Shown: piece after piece, positions 60,441 through 64,000 of the stretch
How positions within the stretch are numbered: position 1 is the first letter of the stretch
Layout: every line of letters begins with the position of its first letter
From: an uncultured Bacteroides sp.
Lineage (GTDB): Bacteria > Bacteroidota > Bacteroidia > Bacteroidales > Bacteroidaceae
DNA: 64,000 nucleotides
Assembly (NCBI GenBank): GCA_902492205.1
Contig: CABUKU010000015.1
Span: forward strand, 8,326 to 72,325
Direction of reading: 5' to 3'
The notes under the pieces: generated by a model
What the model saw: the letters and a program-made list of their open reading frames with translations, nothing else
Database searches by the model: none
Told to the model about the DNA's origin: nothing
Made by a program: the position numbers and the translations under genes

Positions 60441-63314
60441 CTAAAGCTTCTTATTCAAATAATCCATCAAACTTTCCTCACGTTCAAGACCAAACTTCTT
60501 TCGAAGGCGATAACGGACCGTTTCCACTCCGCGAACCGAGATATTTAATAATGGAGCTATCTCCTTTGAAGATAAATCCATTTTAAGATAAGCACACATC
60601 ATCCGTTCATTCAAAGATAAATCCGGATGCTTTTCTCCCAAACGTTTCATGAAGTTATTATGAACAAGGTCAAACTGTTCTTCAATCCTTTTTAATACAT
60701 CATCGCTCTGGATATTTGAATCTATCTTATTATTAACCACAAGAAGCATTTGTTTAGGCTCTTTGCTGTTTTCACCTCTTAAAACCGAGATAACTTTAAA
60801 CAAGTCAGACTTTATTTCTGTCAGCATCTCATTTTTGCGAACAAAGTTTATCATTAAATTAGCCATTTCCTGACTCTTGTATTTCAAATCATGCTCCAAT
60901 TTTTCTTTCTCCAACTGCATAATCTGTCGTTCGTTGCGGGCTTTCTCCTCCTCATACTCTTTCTCCATTTCATGCAATTCTTTATCTTTCTCTACAACAG
61001 CCTGTTCCTTCTTTCTCTTTACGCGAATATCATCCCAACGATATATACCCCAGAACACAAATAATATCAAAAGAATATAGCAGACATAGGCTACACCTGT
61101 CCGATACCAGGGAGGTAAGATTTTAAAGGTATATGCATCAACAGACGTGGAACCATCCGGAAAAACAGCTTTTACCTCAAATGTATATTCACCTTCGGGC
61201 AAATTACTGTATTCTTTTACTTTTAAGTTTGTAAAGTCCGACCACTCTTGTTGGTTTAACCTATATTGATAACTAACATCACCACCATACGTAAATAATG
61301 ACAGGCCATACTCAAAACGAACTGCATTCTGCGAATACGGAACTTCTATTTCATCTTTCCTGCCTAAAAAATTATCGGTATATACCAGTGAATCTTTAGG
61401 AGATGACAGATATACTCTCCTTATATGTACGGATTTGCTATAATCCGTCTGCGCATACAAAGACGGAATTTTACATAGGGCAAAACCATTATCGTTAGGA
61501 ATAACAAACAGCGAATCGGCAATGGAAACTATCGTTTCGGCACCATCTACCAATTCAACAGAAGAATTTTCAATAGGAATAGTAGCATGATAGTTATATG
61601 GTTTATACAAATCGGAAATACAGATTTCACGATGATTCAAACTTATCAAACGCTCTTTATATGTTACCAAGCGAGAGTAAGGACAACTGCCATTTAAAAG
61701 TTTATTCAGTTCCTCATCCGGTTCTATACAGTCTTTCACCTTATTATAACGATATATACCGCCGGGAGTAGTAAAACAAATCTTAGCATCGACCTTGCAA
61801 ACGTAAACTTCTCTTTTAAAAGGAAGCCCTTTATGTGAATCATACAAATTTAGATTCAACACCTTAGTCAAAGTCTCATCCAGTTCCACCCTCACTACTT
61901 TATTAAGCCCCGATACCCAGATAATACGTGCAGACTCCTGTTCGAAAAAGCGGGAAGATTCAGGTAAACCATCTATCTTACAAACTTTCTTCCATTCGCC
62001 ATTCTTCTTTTCCATTAAATAAAGTCCGCCATATACTCCGACATACATTTTATCGGTAGTGCCCAAAACGGGCTGACAAGTCCATGCCCCGACAATATCC
62101 GAAATACGAGTCATTGAAGCTCCTTCTATTAAAAAGATACCACGATCATGCAAGCAAAACAAGTCATCTCCTACCCGACAGATATTCCATACCTGCCCAC
62201 TGGAATTAGGAACAGAATAAATCCGGGTTTGCCCCTCGCTCATACGCACAGGAAAATGAGTATAATACAGTCCCCGGTTTGTTCCCAAATAGAGATAATC
62301 ATCTGCCAACAAAGCACTATAACCCGTTCCGTAAGAATGAGAATACAGGTTTGTCAAAGGAGAATTCAAGCAAACATAATCAATTCCACTATCTAACCCC
62401 GCCCATAAATTGTTCAATGAGTCGAAGTTCAAAGAAAGGACTGTATTATTCTGCAAACCGTTACTCTCATTAAAATATTTCACCTGCATTGTGCGCTTGT
62501 CAATCAGCAATATACCATTATGAACAGTTCCCAAAGCAATCAAACCGGGAGAGAACGCTGCACAGAATATTTCATTCCGTGACATAAATTCCTCCGCACC
62601 GGTGAAAAAAGGAGTAATCTTATTCTCACTGTAATAAAACAACCCGTTATAAGCCGTAGCAATAATAATTCCCTTGCCATGAGGGATTATACCGCGAATT
62701 CTTTCCGAAGCAAGCGCCTCTGCCCCCTGCAATGGAAAAAAAGTATTGCCAACAACCACCCAAACTCCATTTTCCGTCCCTACATACAAAATTCCATTTA
62801 CCATATAAGAACAGTCAATCCTCCAATTAGAATGAAGAGTGACATACTTCCCATTCAAGAATTTTAAAACCTTTCCTTCTCCCTGCAAATATAAAATATC
62901 ATCACTCTCATGAATTCCCCAAACATTCCCTATTTCACGGTCATCACCACGCAAGGAATCGGATAAACAAACATACGAGAGTTTTCCATCAAAAGCTGGT
63001 TCAAAATAGCCGAATTCATTAATACCTCCCACGTAAATACGTTTACGCAAAGAGGATGGAAGAACGGAACGTACGTCCGAACCATTATTCAGTGGAAACA
63101 CATTCCATGAGTTTCCATCAAACTGCAACAAACCTTTCTGATTGGCAAAATAAACCCAATTATCATTATATCCGGCAATCTGCCATGTCTGGGCACCTTT
63201 GCCATACAAATTCTTATTGTAGTTAATAACAAAACTATTCCAATCTGCCAATAAGTTCAACGAAAGAAATAGGGAAAACACGCATAGACAAACAATACGC
63301 TTTGGTGATTTCAT
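60441..63314 (-). CDS. SusR-like membrane regulator: periplasmic propeller/Y_Y_Y sensor fused to LuxR-type HTH
   Basis: A 957-residue protein. Signal peptide (~1-23), then ~630 residues of two-component-type beta-propeller repeats (LQFDGNSWNVFPLNNG, GLQNNTVLSLNFDSLNNLWAG) and a Y_Y_Y domain ending ~730. One transmembrane helix (~738-758, VCYILLILFVFWGIY) leads to a charged coiled coil (~765-820) and a GerE/LuxR-type HTH (~895-955; DLSSKEIAPLLNISVRGVETVRYRLRKKFG). There is no histidine-kinase or receiver domain, so this is the SusR architecture rather than a hybrid two-component system. It probably senses a glucan oligosaccharide and activates the susC operon 215 bp downstream. Confidence 0.88.
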   Translation of the reverse strand: MKSPKRIVCLCVFSLFLSLNLLADWNSFVINYNKNLYGKGAQTWQIAGYNDNWVYFANQKGLLQFDGNSWNVFPLNNGSDVRSVLPSSLRKRIYVGGINEFGYFEPAFDGKLSYVCLSDSLRGDDREIGNVWGIHESDDILYLQGEGKVLKFLNGKYVTLHSNWRIDCSYMVNGILYVGTENGVWVVVGNTFFPLQGAEALASERIRGIIPHGKGIIIATAYNGLFYYSENKITPFFTGAEEFMSRNEIFCAAFSPGLIALGTVHNGILLIDKRTMQVKYFNESNGLQNNTVLSLNFDSLNNLWAGLDSGIDYVCLNSPLTNLYSHSYGTGYSALLADDYLYLGTNRGLYYTHFPVRMSEGQTRIYSVPNSSGQVWNICRVGDDLFCLHDRGIFLIEGASMTRISDIVGAWTCQPVLGTTDKMYVGVYGGLYLMEKKNGEWKKVCKIDGLPESSRFFEQESARIIWVSGLNKVVRVELDETLTKVLNLNLYDSHKGLPFKREVYVCKVDAKICFTTPGGIYRYNKVKDCIEPDEELNKLLNGSCPYSRLVTYKERLISLNHREICISDLYKPYNYHATIPIENSSVELVDGAETIVSIADSLFVIPNDNGFALCKIPSLYAQTDYSKSVHIRRVYLSSPKDSLVYTDNFLGRKDEIEVPYSQNAVRFEYGLSLFTYGGDVSYQYRLNQQEWSDFTNLKVKEYSNLPEGEYTFEVKAVFPDGSTSVDAYTFKILPPWYRTGVAYVCYILLILFVFWGIYRWDDIRVKRKKEQAVVEKDKELHEMEKEYEEEKARNERQIMQLEKEKLEHDLKYKSQEMANLMINFVRKNEMLTEIKSDLFKVISVLRGENSKEPKQMLLVVNNKIDSNIQSDDVLKRIEEQFDLVHNNFMKRLGEKHPDLSLNERMMCAYLKMDLSSKEIAPLLNISVRGVETVRYRLRKKFGLEREESLMDYLNKKL

Positions 63315-63734
63315 AGTAAAATGTGTTTGTTATAATGACACAAATCTAATACATTCCCATGAATTAGCAAAAAATGAGGAAAATCAAAGCTCTTATTTTG
63401 CACATCAGGTACTTCACATCATGAAAAAATGCTTATAACAGAAGTAGGGGTTCAACTTTCCCGCACTGCCGCACAAGGATGCTAACATGCTGTATGCAAA
63501 TGAATTTCGTGTGCCACGAGGACTTGCTTCGAAGATATTTGTCACTGCACGGCATGTTTAAGTCAAAACAACGGGACATTTAAAAAAAACATAAGGAGAA
63601 CTAAGGAAAAACAACGGGACATGTTGGCAAGTCAGTGTACACTAACAGGTGAGACGGTGTACACTAACTCGGTAGTCAGTGTACAGTAACTGGCAAGAAG
63701 ACGTAGTGTAACTATGATTAGGCAGGAATATAAC

Positions 63735-63763
63735 AAAAGGAACCGCAGTATTTAGTTCCTTTT
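63735..63763 (-). terminator. Hairpin just downstream of the promoter in the right repeat
   Basis: AAAAGGAAC (63735-63743) pairs with GTTCCTTTT (63755-63763), loop 11 nt, followed on the minus strand by TTTTGTTATATT. It would end a transcript of only ~40 nt begun at the 63772-63803 promoter, or act as an attenuator for longer transcription. Confidence 0.5.
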
Positions 63764-63771
63764 ACATACTA

Positions 63772-63803
63772 CAAATATACGAAAAAAATCCCGGATTTCC
63801 AAA
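63772..63803 (-). promoter_or_regulatory. Promoter inside the right ~250-bp repeat
   Basis: On the minus strand TTTG (63800-63803), 20 bp, TATATTTG (63772-63779): a perfect match to the Bacteroides consensus. It points leftward to the SusR-like regulator, whose start is ~460 bp away. Confidence 0.65.
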
Positions 63804-63985
63804 TATTCAGGCGCAATAATCCACTTAATATTATGAACCAATATGTGCGGAAAGAAAAGATTCAATTCACCTCATCGCTTCACGCCAAACTTACTAACAT
63901 CTAACCGGTTACACCCCATGTGCCACCGTGCGGCAAGATTATACCGGATCAATGAATAAACCTGAGGTGTAAATTTATAAATTGT

Positions 63986-63993
63986 TATCTTTG
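63986..63993 (+). promoter_or_regulatory. -7-like box at the right edge
   Basis: TATCTTTG, pointing out of the window. No good -33 is seen at the required distance; it probably belongs to a gene starting beyond position 64000. Confidence 0.35.
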
Positions 63994-64000
63994 TCTCCCA

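Larger units (their letters stand above)
63552..63803 (-). repeat. ~250-bp repeat element, right copy (inverted relative to 27406-27658)
   Basis: On the minus strand it reads promoter, hairpin, 22-bp tandem units, ACGGGACATTT words and AAACATGC, in the same order as the left copy. Three GTGTACA(C/G) words begin at 63635, 63657 and 63679, exactly 22 bp apart. It points towards the SusR-like regulator gene. The two copies face each other across the cassette and both PULs. Confidence 0.75.
63315..64000. other. Non-coding region upstream of the SusR-like regulator to the window edge
   Basis: About 685 bp without a convincing gene. It holds the right copy of the ~250-bp element (63552-63803) with its own promoter and hairpin; GTGTGCCACGA and CATGTGCCACCGTGCGGCA-type words (near 63510 and 63918) similar to those at ~11.0 kb; and a TATCTTTG -7-like box at 63986-63993 pointing right, presumably for a gene beyond the window. 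Confidence 0.7.

Noticed and set aside
60441..63314. Hybrid two-component system (HTCS) for PUL 2
   Set aside because: The propeller and Y_Y_Y parts fit, but no HisKA/HATPase or receiver domain is present; the C-terminus is a coiled coil and LuxR-type HTH.

Overview
The window reads as chromosomal DNA of a gut Bacteroides or a close relative in the Bacteroidales. The evidence is three SusC/SusD pairs, ECF sigma/FecR anti-sigma pairs, Bacteroidetes-only housekeeping forms (long NusB, DUF5606, PUR/DUF3276 protein, acidic-tailed S4 protein) and promoters of the Bacteroides type (TTTG, 19-21 bp, TAnnTTTG). I cannot assign a species from sequence alone. No rRNA, tRNA, CRISPR array, transposase or phage gene was seen.

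Layout. (1) 1-13.7 kb is core housekeeping: an AraC regulator cut by the left edge, a thioredoxin-like lipoprotein, DUF5606, the minus-strand run nusB-yajC-ybbR-coaE, then plus-strand PUR protein, rplY, pth and S4 protein, then minus-strand antiporter-HIT-nitrilase and pepT-gcvT. (2) 13.8-23.5 kb holds a PurF-like protein lacking the catalytic cysteine, then a sigma/anti-sigma/SusC/SusD/TlpA locus with no glycoside hydrolase. (3) 23.5-27.2 kb has crcB, a pentapeptide-repeat protein, eno, and an outer-membrane protein/lipoprotein pair. (4) 27.9-29.9 kb is a two-gene cassette of unknown lipoproteins bracketed by 70-bp direct repeats. (5) 30.1-50.6 kb is a minus-strand polysaccharide utilisation locus (PUL) run by an ECF sigma/anti-sigma pair. 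It carries SusC (with STN domain), SusD, a GH92-PA14 mannosidase, an EEP phosphatase, an alkaline phosphatase, a GH63-like enzyme, a GH125 mannosidase, a GH20 hexosaminidase, a metallophosphoesterase-PA14 and a serine-type sulfatase. (6) 51.0-63.3 kb is a second minus-strand PUL, built like a beta-1,3-glucan locus: GH3, a GH158-like enzyme, GH16, SusD, SusC and a SusR-like membrane regulator.

How the genes work together. In PUL 2 the regulator probably senses an oligosaccharide in the periplasm and activates the susC promoter through helically phased repeats. GH16 and the GH158-like enzyme would cut glucan at the surface, SusCD would import fragments and GH3 would finish them. In PUL 1 the STN domain of SusC would signal through FecR to the sigma factor. 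Its mannosidases, GH20, three phosphoesterases and sulfatase suggest a charged mannose-containing glycan, either fungal phosphomannan or phosphorylated/sulfated N-glycan.

The most unusual structures are non-coding: a ~250-bp promoter-bearing repeat present in inverted orientation at 27.4 and 63.8 kb, so that it flanks both PULs; the 70-bp direct repeats around the lipoprotein cassette; and a 3'-UTR motif family next to them.
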